Of a DNA stretch of 34,895 nt, positions 25,168 through 33,983 are shown piece after piece. This DNA comes from Ureibacillus terrenus (GTDB taxonomy: Bacteria; Bacillota; Bacilli; Bacillales_A; Planococcaceae). The DNA lies in the NCBI RefSeq assembly GCF_006569205.1, contig NZ_VIGD01000023.1, positions 1 to 34,895 on the forward strand, given 5' to 3'. The notes below the pieces were generated by a model. That model was not told the origin of the DNA. It did not search any database and saw only the letters and a list, made by a program, of their open reading frames with translations. Position 1 is the first letter of the stretch; the number at the start of each line of letters is the position of its first letter. The translations under genes and the position numbers were made by a program.

Positions 25168-26238
25168 TTAGACTATTTGATCGGCCATCACTTTTTGCAT
25201 ATATTCCCCGGATTGTTCAAGGGTTGTCATTGTATTGATCATCGAGCATGCAGCGTCGAGAATCGGGAAAGCAAGGGCAGCCCCGGAACCTTCGCCAAGT
25301 CTCATATTCATGTTCAGCATCGGTTCTACTCCCAATAATTCGCTTGCGATTTTTGCACCGGGTTCTTCGGACAAATGGGACGGAATAATGTAATCTTTTA
25401 CCTTTGGCTCCAATTTATAAGCGATTAATGCGGAAACCGTGGAAATGAAACCGTCAATTACGACAGGCACCCGGTTGGCTGCCGCGCCTAGGACAACTCC
25501 TGCCATTCCGCCCAATTCCAGTCCCCCGACTTTTGCCAAAACGTCAATCGGATCTTCAGGGTCTGGTTTGTTGATTTCGATTGCCCTGCGAATCACATCA
25601 ATTTTATGTTGGAGGCTATCCACCCCCGCCCCCATTCCGGTTACTTCAGCAGGATCATACTTGAAAAGCGCGGCCAAGACGGCGCTGCTGGCGGTTGTAT
25701 TGCAGATGCCCATTTCGCCGGTTGCCAATACGTTAACACCTTGTTTTACTTGTTCATTGGCCACTTCGATTCCCGCTTCAATTGCCCGTATGGCTTCTTC
25801 CCGTGACATGGCCGGCCCTTTGGCCATATTGGCAGTACCGTATCTTACTTTTTTATTGATGACCCCTGAACTTTCCGGCAAATCTTCCTTGATTCCCACA
25901 TCGACGGAAACCACTTTTGCTCCCGCCGCTCTTGCAATGGCACAAACTCCCGTAAAACCTTTGGCAAAGCCAATGGCCTGCATTACCGTTACAAATTGAG
26001 GATTGTTGGATACGTTTTCTTCATACACCCCGTGGTCCGCGGCCAATGCAATGACCGCTTTGTTGGATACGTCGAGTTCAAGTTTCTCTGTAATACCGGC
26101 AAGCTGTATCGCGATTTTCTCCAATTTTCCTAAACTGCCTAAAGGTTTGCAAAGAGAATCAACTTTTTCTTTTGCCTTTTCCATCATTTCTTTGTTTGCT
26201 TCCGTGATGCTTTCCAAGGTCGCTTGCAATAGTTCCAT
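25168..26238 (-). CDS. cobT: Nicotinate-nucleotide--dimethylbenzimidazole phosphoribosyltransferase
   Basis: CobT activates the lower ligand base of cobalamin by moving phosphoribosyl from nicotinate mononucleotide to dimethylbenzimidazole, making alpha-ribazole phosphate. The 356-residue protein has KPLGSLGKLEKIAIQLAG near the start, ALAADHGVYEE, GEMGICNTTASSAV, GLELGGMAGVVLGAA and the C-terminal RLGEGSGAAL that carries the catalytic Glu. The ATG at 26238 (minus) follows GGGGGAG; a TTG at 26265 lacks that spacing. No other cobalamin synthesis genes are here, which suggests a salvage or remodelling use. A cobalamin riboswitch controls it. Confidence 0.95.
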   Translation of the reverse strand: MELLQATLESITEANKEMMEKAKEKVDSLCKPLGSLGKLEKIAIQLAGITEKLELDVSNKAVIALAADHGVYEENVSNNPQFVTVMQAIGFAKGFTGVCAIARAAGAKVVSVDVGIKEDLPESSGVINKKVRYGTANMAKGPAMSREEAIRAIEAGIEVANEQVKQGVNVLATGEMGICNTTASSAVLAALFKYDPAEVTGMGAGVDSLQHKIDVIRRAIEINKPDPEDPIDVLAKVGGLELGGMAGVVLGAAANRVPVVIDGFISTVSALIAYKLEPKVKDYIIPSHLSEEPGAKIASELLGVEPMLNMNMRLGEGSGAALAFPILDAACSMINTMTTLEQSGEYMQKVMADQIV

Positions 26239-26283
26239 TCCAATCTCCCCCATCATTAGTATCAATGTTATATTAAAATAATA

Positions 26284-26326
26284 AAAGTCTGCAGTTTATT
26301 GGCATGCCAAATAAACTACAGACTTT
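26284..26326 (-). terminator. Expression-platform terminator of the cobalamin riboswitch
   Basis: AAAGTCTGCAGTTTATTGG pairs with CCAAATAAACTACAGACTTT over nearly its whole length across a short CATG loop. On the minus strand it is followed by a T-rich run into the cobT leader. It lies between the aptamer and cobT, where a regulated terminator is expected. Confidence 0.75.
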
Positions 26327-26347
26327 ACCATCGTACTGTATGTTTAA

Positions 26348-26506
26348 AGCAATTAGGCAGGTCTCCTGGCTCAGGTTCATCGCAAATATGGGCCTTCCCG
26401 GTTTCCCAGTGGCATTTTCCATATTGCTCCCCAATACAGTGGTGGGTCCGCTAAAGATTCTCACTTTATTCCCTATTCTCCCGTCACGACGGGCACCTAA
26501 TTGCTG
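26348..26506 (-). ncRNA. Cobalamin riboswitch aptamer
   Basis: On the minus strand the core includes the B12 box GCCACTG (26407-26413), the preceding AATGCCACTGGGAAACCGGG region and GGGAAGGCCC. The outer P1 helix forms from AGCAATTAGG (26348-26357) and CCTAATTGCT (26497-26506). The element is placed upstream of cobT and followed by a terminator-like hairpin, so it likely turns cobT off when adenosylcobalamin is abundant. Confidence 0.9.
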
Positions 26507-26638
26507 TAAATATTCTGTTTTTTATAAATGTAAGATGAAAATATGTTTTCGTCAAGATTTTTCGGAGTCAATTGTCTGAAGAGGAATGCTAATGTCGAAA
26601 TAGGAATGTGCTTAGCGGATCGAGTTTGGAAGTTTGGC

Positions 26639-26666
26639 TTGACGATAAAATATACAATTGTATACA
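26639..26666 (+). promoter_or_regulatory. Promoter of the ABC exporter operon
   Basis: TTGACG at 26639-26644 and TATACA at 26661-26666 with a 16-bp spacer. The -10 lies inside the GTATAC-rich repeats, so a repressor bound there would block it. Confidence 0.5.
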
Positions 26667-26703
26667 ATGCAGTTAATAATTTTGTATACAAATGTATACA
26701 ATG
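26651..26703. repeat. GTATAC-rich operator-like inverted repeats
   Basis: TATACAATTGTATA (26651-26664) is a perfect palindrome. TTGTATACAA occurs at 26658-26667 and again at 26682-26691, and a third GTATACAA half-site lies at 26694-26701. The two full copies are 24 bp apart. This is a likely multi-site operator for a dimeric repressor; no regulator gene is adjacent. Confidence 0.6.
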
Positions 26704-26738
26704 ATTGCGATTTGATGGATTAGAAAAGGAGTTATAAA

Positions 26739-28478
26739 ATGCGGGCTGCATGGAAGCTTTCAAAATATTTAAAGCCTTATAAGCATTTCGCTATTCTTGC
26801 CCCGATTCTTATGGTGCTGGAAGTCGTGATGGATTTGATCCAGCCGACAATTATACAAAAAATCATCGATGAAGGAATCGCGGCGAATGATACCCCGCAC
26901 ATCATTGCGATGTTTGCTGCCATGATGGCATGCGCAATAATCGGATGGCTGGGTGGGGCCGGCTGTTCCTATTTCAGCTCAAAAGCGGCGGTAAATTTTG
27001 CGTCCGATGTCCGGGAGGATTTATATGAAACCATTACTTATTTTTCAAACACCAATAAGGATCGGTTTACGTTGGGGAAACTGATTACCAACTTGACCAA
27101 TGATATTGAAATGCTGCAGCGGGCGTTGAACATGCTGCTGAAAATTTTTGTCCGGGGGCCTTTGATGTTTGTCGGGGCCGTGATTGTGGTGTTCATTACG
27201 GCAAGAGAGTTATTTTCAGTGTTGTTTTTCGTCGTTCCTGTATTGATCATCTGTTTATATCTGTTTATTAAACTGTCGATTTCGCTGTTCCGAAAAGTAC
27301 AGGAAGCTATTGATCAAATCAATATACGGGTGCAGGAAAATTTGGCAGGCATCCGCGTTATTAAGGCCTTTAACTGTATGCGGCACCAAGTGGAGCAATT
27401 TGCCGGAATCAACCAAGCGTTAACCATGCGGAATATGACCGCCGAACAAGTGATTGCCGCTCTTATGCCGATCACCCAGTTTGTAGTGAATGCAGGAATC
27501 GTATTGGCTCTTGCCCTCGGTGGCATAAAGGTGGAAGCGGGTGTGATGGAAGTCGGGGTGATTGTCGCATTTATCAACTATTTAATGATGATTATGAACG
27601 GCCTGATGAGTTCCAGCAATGTTCTGATCCAAATTGCCCGGGCGATTCCAAGCGCGGAACGGGTTGTAGTCGTGTTGGAGGAACTGCCTGAGATTACGAA
27701 TGCGGATCAGCCTGTGAAAAAAGAAATACGGGGAGATGTGAAGTTCGAGAATGTGAGTTTTTCTTATAACAAACATGTGGAACCGGTGTTGAAAAACATC
27801 TCCTTTGAAGCAAAAGCGGGAAGCACTGTCGGAATCATCGGCATGACCGGCAGCGGTAAATCCACATTAATGAAACTGCTTGCCCGCTTGATGGATGTGG
27901 ATGAAGGAACAATTTATATAGACGGCATTCCGATCCGGCAATACGACCTGGAGACCCTCAGAGGCGCCATGGCTTTCGCGCCTCAAAAGGCCGCACTGTT
28001 TTCGACAACGATTGAAGAAAACTTGAAATACGGAAAGATGGATGCGACAAAAGAGGAGATCCGGGAAGCGCTGGCCGCTTCGGATGCCTATGAATTTGTA
28101 GAAAAATTGGATAAAAAAGAACAACATGTATTAACCCAAGGGGCGACAAATTTATCCGGCGGGCAAAAACAACGGTTGGCGATGAGCCGGGCATTAATAC
28201 GAAAGCCGAAGATTTTGGTTTTGGATGATACAACATCGGCAGTGGACAGCATTACCGAAAAGATGATTCAAAGCAATATGAAGAAAGCACTCAAGGGAAG
28301 CACGAAGTTTATTGTGGCATCTAAAATTTCTTCCATTAAAGATGCAGATTTGATTCTCGTTCTGGAGGACGGCCGGCTTGTTGCACAAGGGACCCATGAA
28401 GAATTATTAAAAACAAGTGTCCACTATCAAGAAATTATGGCATCTCAAGCTGAAAAGGGGGGTGTGCTGAATGAATAG
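26739..28478 (+). CDS. Heterodimeric ABC exporter, half with degenerate ATPase site
   Basis: A 579-residue half-transporter of the BmrC/YheI class: six membrane helices (about 15-300) then a nucleotide-binding domain with Walker A GMTGSGKST (about 367-375), signature LSGGQ (about 472) and Walker B ILVLDD. The usual catalytic Glu after Walker B is Asp (LDDTTS), and the H-loop His is Ser (ASKISS), so its own ATP site is degenerate. This is typical of one partner in heterodimeric multidrug exporters. ATG 26739 follows AAAGGAG. The partner overlaps by 8 bp. Substrate unknown; export of drugs or lipids is the usual role. Confidence 0.9.
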   Translation: MRAAWKLSKYLKPYKHFAILAPILMVLEVVMDLIQPTIIQKIIDEGIAANDTPHIIAMFAAMMACAIIGWLGGAGCSYFSSKAAVNFASDVREDLYETITYFSNTNKDRFTLGKLITNLTNDIEMLQRALNMLLKIFVRGPLMFVGAVIVVFITARELFSVLFFVVPVLIICLYLFIKLSISLFRKVQEAIDQINIRVQENLAGIRVIKAFNCMRHQVEQFAGINQALTMRNMTAEQVIAALMPITQFVVNAGIVLALALGGIKVEAGVMEVGVIVAFINYLMMIMNGLMSSSNVLIQIARAIPSAERVVVVLEELPEITNADQPVKKEIRGDVKFENVSFSYNKHVEPVLKNISFEAKAGSTVGIIGMTGSGKSTLMKLLARLMDVDEGTIYIDGIPIRQYDLETLRGAMAFAPQKAALFSTTIEENLKYGKMDATKEEIREALAASDAYEFVEKLDKKEQHVLTQGATNLSGGQKQRLAMSRALIRKPKILVLDDTTSAVDSITEKMIQSNMKKALKGSTKFIVASKISSIKDADLILVLEDGRLVAQGTHEELLKTSVHYQEIMASQAEKGGVLNE

Positions 28479-30285
28479 ATTGCAGGAATCCATTTCCGGC
28501 AGAGGAGGAGGTCCGGGCCGTGGCAGAGGTCCGGCTGCCAAAGCAAAAAATCAAAAGGCTGCTCTTAAACGGATTTGGAGTTATTTAAAAAAGCAAAGAA
28601 TAAGTGTAATCAGCGTCATCCTCCTGGTAATCGTTACATCTGTATTAAATATACTGGGCCCTTTTATGATTGGATTCATTATCGACCATTATATTTTGCC
28701 TCTTGACATCAAAGGAACGATCCGGATGGCAGTGTTGCTTGCAGCCGTATTCATTGCATCCTCCCTTTTAACTTGGCTGCAAACGTTTATCATGATCAGA
28801 GCCTCGCTCAAAACGATTCAAAATTTGAGGCTCGAACTGTTCGAAAAGCTGCAGTTATTGCCGATTCCATACTTCGATCAAAAGCAGCAGGGCGACTTGA
28901 TGAGCAGAATGACGAATGATATCGATAATTTGAATTTTGCCCTTTCCCAAAGCGTCATTCAAATTGTATCGTCCATCCTCTCTCTTGTTGGCACCGCCCT
29001 TGCCATGCTCTATTTAAATTGGGTTTTGGCGGTTGTCACCCTTTTTGTTGTTCCGCTGATTGTGTGGTCAACAAAACAAATTATCAAACGCAGCAGCGTG
29101 AATTACCGGAATCGTCAGCGGGATTTGGGAAACTTGAATGGATATATCGAAGAAACGATTTCCAATTCTGAAATTGTGACATTGTTTGGACGGGAGCAAC
29201 AAACCATTGAGCGGTTTAAAGAAGCCAACGAAAGGCTGCGCCATTCCGCAATGCAATCGGAAATTGTATCCGGTTTATTAGGTCCGACAAATAACTTGAT
29301 CAACAACCTTGGACAAGGAATCATTATAGGCGTCGGCGCGGTGATGGCCGTTCATTCCCTTGTGACGGTAGGCGTCATCACATCTTTTTTAACCTACGCA
29401 AGACAGTTTTTCCGGCCGATTAACCAACTTTCAAACTTATTAAATACCTTTCAATCGGCCATCGCCGGAGCAGAACGGGTATTTGAGGTATTAGATGAGC
29501 GGATTGAAATCATGATTTCCCCTAACTCCCTTCCAAGAAAGCCGTTGGAAGGAAATGTTGAATTTCGGAATGTATGTTTTGAGTATGTAAAAAATCAGCC
29601 GGTATTAAAAAATATTTCTTTTAAAGCGCGTGCGGGAGAAGTTGTGGCTCTGGTGGGCCCGACCGGTTCGGGCAAGACAACGATTGTACAGTTATTAAGC
29701 CGTTTTTATGACGCGACAAGCGGCGAAATTTTGATTGATGGAAAAAATATCCAGTATTACTCTCTGGAACACCTGCGGGATTCCATCGGTGTCGTGCTGC
29801 AGGACACATATTTATTTTCAGGAACCGTCAGAGAAAACATTCGATTCGGAAAACTTGATGCGACCGATGAGGAAGTGGAAAAAGCGGCGAAAATTGCTTA
29901 TGCCCATTCCTTTATCAAGTATTTGCCGAATCAGTATGAAACGATGATAGAATCGGGAGGAAAAAATTTGAGCCAAGGTCAGCGGCAACTGATTGCCATT
30001 GCCCGTGCCATATTAAAAGATCCGGATATTTTAATTTTGGATGAAGCGACTTCAAACGTAGATACCATGACGGAAGTGCATATTCAAAAAGGGTTAAATA
30101 ATCTCATGAAGGGCCGGACAAGTTTTGTTATTGCCCATCGGTTAAAAACCATTGAAAATGCGGATCAAATATTAGTCATTAAAGAAGGAAAAATTGTGGA
30201 ACAAGGAAACCACGATTCGCTAATGGCACTCGATGGATTTTACGCCAAGTTGCAGAAAGAATATTATCAAGGCGCAGAGATTTAG
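28471..30285 (+). CDS. Heterodimeric ABC exporter, half with intact catalytic site
   Basis: A 604-residue half-transporter of the BmrD/YheH class. An N-terminal Gly/Arg-rich leader (residues 8-22, GRGGGPGRGRGP) precedes six membrane helices. Walker A GPTGSGKTT (about 397), Walker B LILDEAT with the catalytic Glu, and H-loop AHRLK with His are intact. Its signature is LSQGQ rather than LSGGQ. Together with the Asp-bearing partner, this gives one consensus and one non-consensus ATP site, as in BmrCD and TM287/288. GGGGGGTG precedes ATG 28471. Confidence 0.92.
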   Translation: MNRLQESISGRGGGPGRGRGPAAKAKNQKAALKRIWSYLKKQRISVISVILLVIVTSVLNILGPFMIGFIIDHYILPLDIKGTIRMAVLLAAVFIASSLLTWLQTFIMIRASLKTIQNLRLELFEKLQLLPIPYFDQKQQGDLMSRMTNDIDNLNFALSQSVIQIVSSILSLVGTALAMLYLNWVLAVVTLFVVPLIVWSTKQIIKRSSVNYRNRQRDLGNLNGYIEETISNSEIVTLFGREQQTIERFKEANERLRHSAMQSEIVSGLLGPTNNLINNLGQGIIIGVGAVMAVHSLVTVGVITSFLTYARQFFRPINQLSNLLNTFQSAIAGAERVFEVLDERIEIMISPNSLPRKPLEGNVEFRNVCFEYVKNQPVLKNISFKARAGEVVALVGPTGSGKTTIVQLLSRFYDATSGEILIDGKNIQYYSLEHLRDSIGVVLQDTYLFSGTVRENIRFGKLDATDEEVEKAAKIAYAHSFIKYLPNQYETMIESGGKNLSQGQRQLIAIARAILKDPDILILDEATSNVDTMTEVHIQKGLNNLMKGRTSFVIAHRLKTIENADQILVIKEGKIVEQGNHDSLMALDGFYAKLQKEYYQGAEI

Positions 30286-30291
30286 AAAGGG

Positions 30292-30323
30292 ACTGTCCCG
30301 ATAAATTTTGGGGCAGTTTTTTT
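30292..30323 (+). terminator. Terminator of the ABC exporter operon
   Basis: ACTGTCCC (30292-30299) pairs with GGGGCAGT (30310-30317; one G-T), followed by TTTTTTT. It marks the end of the accessory region before cwlD. Confidence 0.75.
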
Positions 30324-30507
30324 AAGGTAAAATCCCGGATTCGATTGGAATAAGAGAATTCTTTCAATTAAATCGCCAAACAAGAAGTTTCTCCCCAAGT
30401 CGATTCTTAAGTTTTTTTCTCGGAAAGTTATCAACATTCTTTACTCATACAAGCATTCTTTCCTGCGTATAGTAGTGCAAAAGGTTGCAAAAGGCGGTGT
30501 AGTAGAT

Positions 30508-31221
30508 TTGAAACGATGGCTTGCACTAATTGTCATTTTGCTCTGTTGTTTATTAGTGGTGATTTATGAGACAAGCGCATCGGATAACAGGTTTTTCCTC
30601 CCTGAACCGTTGGCAGGGGTAAAAGTTGTCATCGATGCGGGCCATGGAGGAATTGATGGGGGAGCATCGGCGGAAAATGTGGTGGAAAAAGATATTACAC
30701 TGGCGATTGCAAAAAAGGTGGAAAGAAATTTAAAACGTTTGGGTGCTGAAGTGGTGATGACAAGAACAACGGATGGCGATGTACTCTCTGAACATGCACC
30801 AGGTGAAGAATTTGCCACTTTAAGAGAAAGAAAAAAACAGGACATCTTTTTGCGGGAAGAAATTGTGAAAGAAAATAATCCGGATATTTTCATCACGATT
30901 CATGCGAATGCAATTCCCGGAGAAAAGTGGAGGGGCGCGCAAGTTTTTTATCATAAAGAAGGGCATCCGAATAGCGAACTGCTTGCAAAAGCCATCCAAT
31001 CTTCAATAAAAGAAAAGCTGAAGAATACCGATCGGGAAGCTTTAGCAATCAAACAAATTTACTTGTTGAAAAAAGCGGAAGCACCTGCCGTTCTTGTGGA
31101 AACGGGATTTTTAAGCAACCCTGAGGAAAGGGCCTTGCTGACTGATGAAAAATACCAGGAAAAAATGGCGGACGCGATTGTAAAAGGTATTGAAAACTAC
31201 GTTAATATGGAGATTGAATAA
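30508..31221 (+). CDS. cwlD: N-acetylmuramoyl-L-alanine amidase CwlD (spore cortex)
   Basis: CwlD strips peptide from muramic acid so that muramic-delta-lactam can form in the spore cortex, which germination lytic enzymes need. From TTG 30508 (ribosome binding site AAGGCGGTG) the protein has 237 residues, the same as I recall for the Bacillus subtilis protein. A membrane/signal segment spans residues 5-20. The Amidase_3 zinc site is visible: IDAGHGGIDGGA, the Glu in VVEKDITLA, and IHANA. The catalytic Glu is in VLVETGFLSN. The genes after it (salA, gerD, kbaA) keep the order known in Bacillus. Sporulation-specific transcription is expected but I could not fix the promoter. Confidence 0.93.
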   Translation: MKRWLALIVILLCCLLVVIYETSASDNRFFLPEPLAGVKVVIDAGHGGIDGGASAENVVEKDITLAIAKKVERNLKRLGAEVVMTRTTDGDVLSEHAPGEEFATLRERKKQDIFLREEIVKENNPDIFITIHANAIPGEKWRGAQVFYHKEGHPNSELLAKAIQSSIKEKLKNTDREALAIKQIYLLKKAEAPAVLVETGFLSNPEERALLTDEKYQEKMADAIVKGIENYVNMEIE

Positions 31222-31266
31222 GCAACAGCAATGATAAAATGAAAGCAGTTTAAATATGGCTATTAA

Positions 31267-31294
31267 TGGACAATCAGTGTGTTATACTTATACT
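31267..31294 (+). promoter_or_regulatory. Possible salA promoter
   Basis: TGGACA at 31267-31272, 16-bp spacer, TATACT at 31289-31294, 33 bp upstream of the chosen salA start. Its position inside a longer reading frame argues against the upstream ATG at 31256 as the start. Confidence 0.45.
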
Positions 31295-31327
31295 ATCATT
31301 GGAAGCATATTTAGGGGAGTGTTTAAT

Positions 31328-32380
31328 GTGATTAATGAACAACAAGTCCGTGAAATTTTAGGACAGCTGGAAGACCCGTTTTTACATAGAACGCTTAAAG
31401 AAACAAACGGAATTGTCAATGTATCAATAAAAGAAGAAAAAAATCATGTCAGTGTAAAAATTGCCATTGCCAAAACGAATACGCCGGAACAATTGCAATT
31501 GCAAATGAAAATTGTTGAAAAATTAAAAGAAGCCGGTGCCTCCACTGTCGGAATCCGATTTGAAGAATTGCCGGCAGAAGTGATCGAAAGTTTCCGCGGT
31601 ACGGCCAGTGAAGCGGAAACTCATGACATTTTATCGCCTTTATCTACGGTCAAAGTCATTGCCATTGCATCAGGGAAAGGCGGAGTCGGAAAATCGACGG
31701 TTTCCGTCAACTTGGCGGTCGCTTTAGCCCGTTTAGGGAAAAAAGTCGGCTTGATTGATGCGGATATTTACGGATTTAGCGTTCCTGATATGATGGGAAT
31801 TGAAGAGATGCCGACTGTCAAAAATGACCGGATTTATCCTGTGGTGCGCAAAGGGGTTAAAGTCATTTCCATGGGATTTTTCGTGGAAAACAATGCACCG
31901 ATTATTTGGCGCGGGCCAATGCTGGGCAAAGTGTTGGACCAATTCTTCCGCGATGTTGAGTGGGGAGATATCGATTATCTTCTGTTAGACTTGCCTCCAG
32001 GAACTGGAGATGTGGCACTTGATGTCCATCAGGCTTTGCCGGCTTCAAAAGAAATTATTGTGACGACTCCGCATCCAACAGCGGCTTTCGTTGCAGCACG
32101 TGCTGGAGCGATGGCTGTGCAAACAAATCATGAAGTACTTGGCGTTATTGAAAACATGGCCTGGTATGAGTCAAAATCCGGCGAACGGGAATACGTCTTT
32201 GGAAAAGGCGGCGGACAAAAATTGGCGGAAGAATTGCGTACCGATTTATTAGGGCAAATCCCACTGGGACAACCTGATTGGGATGATGACGATTTTGCCC
32301 CTTCCATTTATGATGAAAACCATCCAACGGGCAAAATTTATTTAGATATTGCCAAAAAAATAGTTAATAAATTGGAATAA
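31328..32380 (+). CDS. salA: Mrp/ApbC-family P-loop ATPase SalA
   Basis: About 350 residues. The N-terminal DUF59-like domain (1-90: INEQQVREILGQLEDP) is followed by the MinD/Mrp ATPase domain with deviant Walker A SGKGGVGKSTVSVNLA and DLPPGTGDVAL. The CxxC pair that binds the bridging Fe-S cluster in Mrp/NBP35 proteins is absent (IENMAWYESKSG), as in Bacillus SalA, which acts as a regulator that lifts ScoC repression of exoprotease genes. The start is GTG 31328 behind GGGGAGTG at 31314-31321, giving a length close to that of the B. subtilis protein. Located between cwlD and gerD as in Bacillus. Confidence 0.9.
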   Translation: MINEQQVREILGQLEDPFLHRTLKETNGIVNVSIKEEKNHVSVKIAIAKTNTPEQLQLQMKIVEKLKEAGASTVGIRFEELPAEVIESFRGTASEAETHDILSPLSTVKVIAIASGKGGVGKSTVSVNLAVALARLGKKVGLIDADIYGFSVPDMMGIEEMPTVKNDRIYPVVRKGVKVISMGFFVENNAPIIWRGPMLGKVLDQFFRDVEWGDIDYLLLDLPPGTGDVALDVHQALPASKEIIVTTPHPTAAFVAARAGAMAVQTNHEVLGVIENMAWYESKSGEREYVFGKGGGQKLAEELRTDLLGQIPLGQPDWDDDDFAPSIYDENHPTGKIYLDIAKKIVNKLE

Positions 32381-32385
32381 AATTA

Positions 32386-32420
32386 GGTAAGCGGATGGCT
32401 GTCCATCCGCTTACCTTTTT
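32386..32420. terminator. Terminator between salA and gerD
   Basis: A perfect 13-bp stem, GGTAAGCGGATGG (32386-32398) and CCATCCGCTTACC (32403-32415), loop of 4, followed by TTTTT on the plus strand and an AT-rich tail on the minus strand. It sits between convergent genes. Confidence 0.9.
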
Positions 32421-32423
32421 GTA

Positions 32424-33041
32424 TTAATTTCCTCCGCCTTCTTGTCCTTGACTTTGTCCTTGTCCATCGGTGTTTTCTTGCTCTTTTTCTTTGGAACCGC
32501 TAGCCTGGCCGCTTTGTTTAATCAGTTCTTGCCATTTTGTTTGCAGCAATGGATTGTCGATTGTTTCCATCACAATTTTTTCGATTTCTGTCCTAAAATC
32601 TGCACTTTTTAGGACAGATCCCAATTCTTTTTTCATTTCCGGTTGTCCAAAAAAGGCAATCAAGTCTTCCTGATAAGAGGCGTCTTTTATTAATTGTTTC
32701 ATGATTTCCGTTTGCTGTTCTTTCATGCTTTTGGCCATCGATTCTTTAAATTTTGGATCTTCAAAGGTTTTTTTCCAAAAGTCTTGGGCCTGTTCGGACA
32801 ATAATGAATTAGTGATGGATGACTCCACTTCATCATGTTCCAGAACAATCAGCTCCCGGAAACTAGGATCTTCCAACAGCTGTCGAATCGCCTTTTTTCC
32901 TTCTTCTGTCTGAATCGCGTCCACGACAATTTTTTTCACTTCTTCATAGGAAGGTTGGGAATTCGGTGAATCGGAACAACTTGCCAACAAGACCAATAGT
33001 AAGAACAAGGTTACCAAACGATTGAACAGGGGATTTTTCAC
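32424..33041 (-). CDS. gerD: Spore germination lipoprotein GerD
   Basis: GerD is a spore inner-membrane lipoprotein that clusters the nutrient germinant receptors into the germinosome. The start is taken as GTG at 33041, which follows AAAGGA at proper spacing and gives a compact lipoprotein signal ending LLASC; ATG 33080 is possible but would add 13 polar residues before it. The mature part is helical and acidic (SYEEVKKIVVDAIQTEEGKK, LLEDPSFRELIVLEHDEVE) with a low-complexity Gln/Gly tail, as in GerD. Neighbouring cwlD and kbaA support the call. Confidence 0.92.
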   Translation of the reverse strand: MKNPLFNRLVTLFLLLVLLASCSDSPNSQPSYEEVKKIVVDAIQTEEGKKAIRQLLEDPSFRELIVLEHDEVESSITNSLLSEQAQDFWKKTFEDPKFKESMAKSMKEQQTEIMKQLIKDASYQEDLIAFFGQPEMKKELGSVLKSADFRTEIEKIVMETIDNPLLQTKWQELIKQSGQASGSKEKEQENTDGQGQSQGQEGGGN

Positions 33042-33192
33042 CTTTTTCAGTCCTTTCTGCATAAAGGCTCTATTTTTCATTATTGTTCACAAATCTCTTC
33101 TTAAATATGTACATGTTTAGAACTTGGATAGCTTTTTTAAAAAACGATTGATAAAATAATGATTAAATTGAAAAGATAAGGGGAGCATGAAC

Positions 33193-33885
33193 GTGACAAT
33201 ACGAAATTGGTTTAAATTCTTCTTGATGTGCATGCTTATTGGCGGAGTTGTTACTGGTCTGGCAGGTATTATTATTCGCTGGAATTTTTTTTATGAATAC
33301 TTGTCCGCAGGGGAAATAGGAGAGTTTTTGGCCGCTTTTGTTTGGATGATTTTTTTGGGCTTTACGATGAGCGTCATCGCCCAGGCCGGATTCTTTGCTT
33401 ATTTGACAATTCATCAAATCGGGTTAGGAGTTTTTAGAACGCTGACATTATGGAATTGGGTGCAAGTTTTATTAATGATCGTTGTTGTGGGAGATTTAAT
33501 TTTTTTCCGCTTCGCACCTGCCGCTGAAAACGTTAAAGATTGGTTATTATATGGGGGATTGTTAATTGTTTTGATTTTTTCGGCAATTGCGACTGCGATG
33601 AAAAAAGTCCAATTAACAGGCAAAAAGCATATTTTCATCTCCTCAATGTTCTTTATGATCGTCATTACTTGCCTGGAATGGGTTATTCCGCTTATGGGGC
33701 GCAAAGGGAATATCGATACATATGTCGCTTTGCTATTGTTTCCGTTAGTGGCCGTCAACGCTTATCAGCTGTTAGCATTGCCAAAATACAATAAAAAATC
33801 TGAAGAAGACCGAAAAAAATTGGAGGAACGCAAAAAGGCGAGAAAACAGAAAATGGAAACCCATAATCCTGATGCTGCACAATGA
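33193..33885 (+). CDS. kbaA: KinB-signalling pathway activation protein KbaA
   Basis: KbaA is a membrane protein needed for KinB kinase to feed the sporulation phosphorelay. About 230 residues with six hydrophobic segments, beginning FFLMCMLIGGVVTGLAGIII, and a highly charged C-terminal tail (KSEEDRKKLEERKKARKQ). The first in-frame ATG (33187) is one base from AAGGGGAG (33178-33185), too close, so the GTG at 33193 is the better start. Order gerD-kbaA-rrn is that of Bacillus. Confidence 0.88.
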   Translation: MTIRNWFKFFLMCMLIGGVVTGLAGIIIRWNFFYEYLSAGEIGEFLAAFVWMIFLGFTMSVIAQAGFFAYLTIHQIGLGVFRTLTLWNWVQVLLMIVVVGDLIFFRFAPAAENVKDWLLYGGLLIVLIFSAIATAMKKVQLTGKKHIFISSMFFMIVITCLEWVIPLMGRKGNIDTYVALLLFPLVAVNAYQLLALPKYNKKSEEDRKKLEERKKARKQKMETHNPDAAQ

Positions 33886-33893
33886 ATGGATGT

Positions 33894-33937
33894 AAAAAGC
33901 TGTCCCGAAAGTGGTAACTTTCCGGACAGCTTTTTTT
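33894..33937. terminator. Terminator after kbaA
   Basis: AAAAAGCTGTCCCGAAAG (33894-33911) pairs with CTTTCCGGACAGCTTTTTTT (33918-33937) with a single mismatch and a 6-base loop. It can also end the minus-strand gene that converges from 33984. Confidence 0.88.
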
Positions 33938-33983
33938 GGGGACTTTAGGAATCATACAGGATATTATTTTGTGGAATATTGCG

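Noticed and set aside
31256..31327. Longer salA starting at ATG 31256
   Set aside because: No ribosome binding site, it contains the likely promoter, and the GTG at 31328 has a good site and gives the expected family length.
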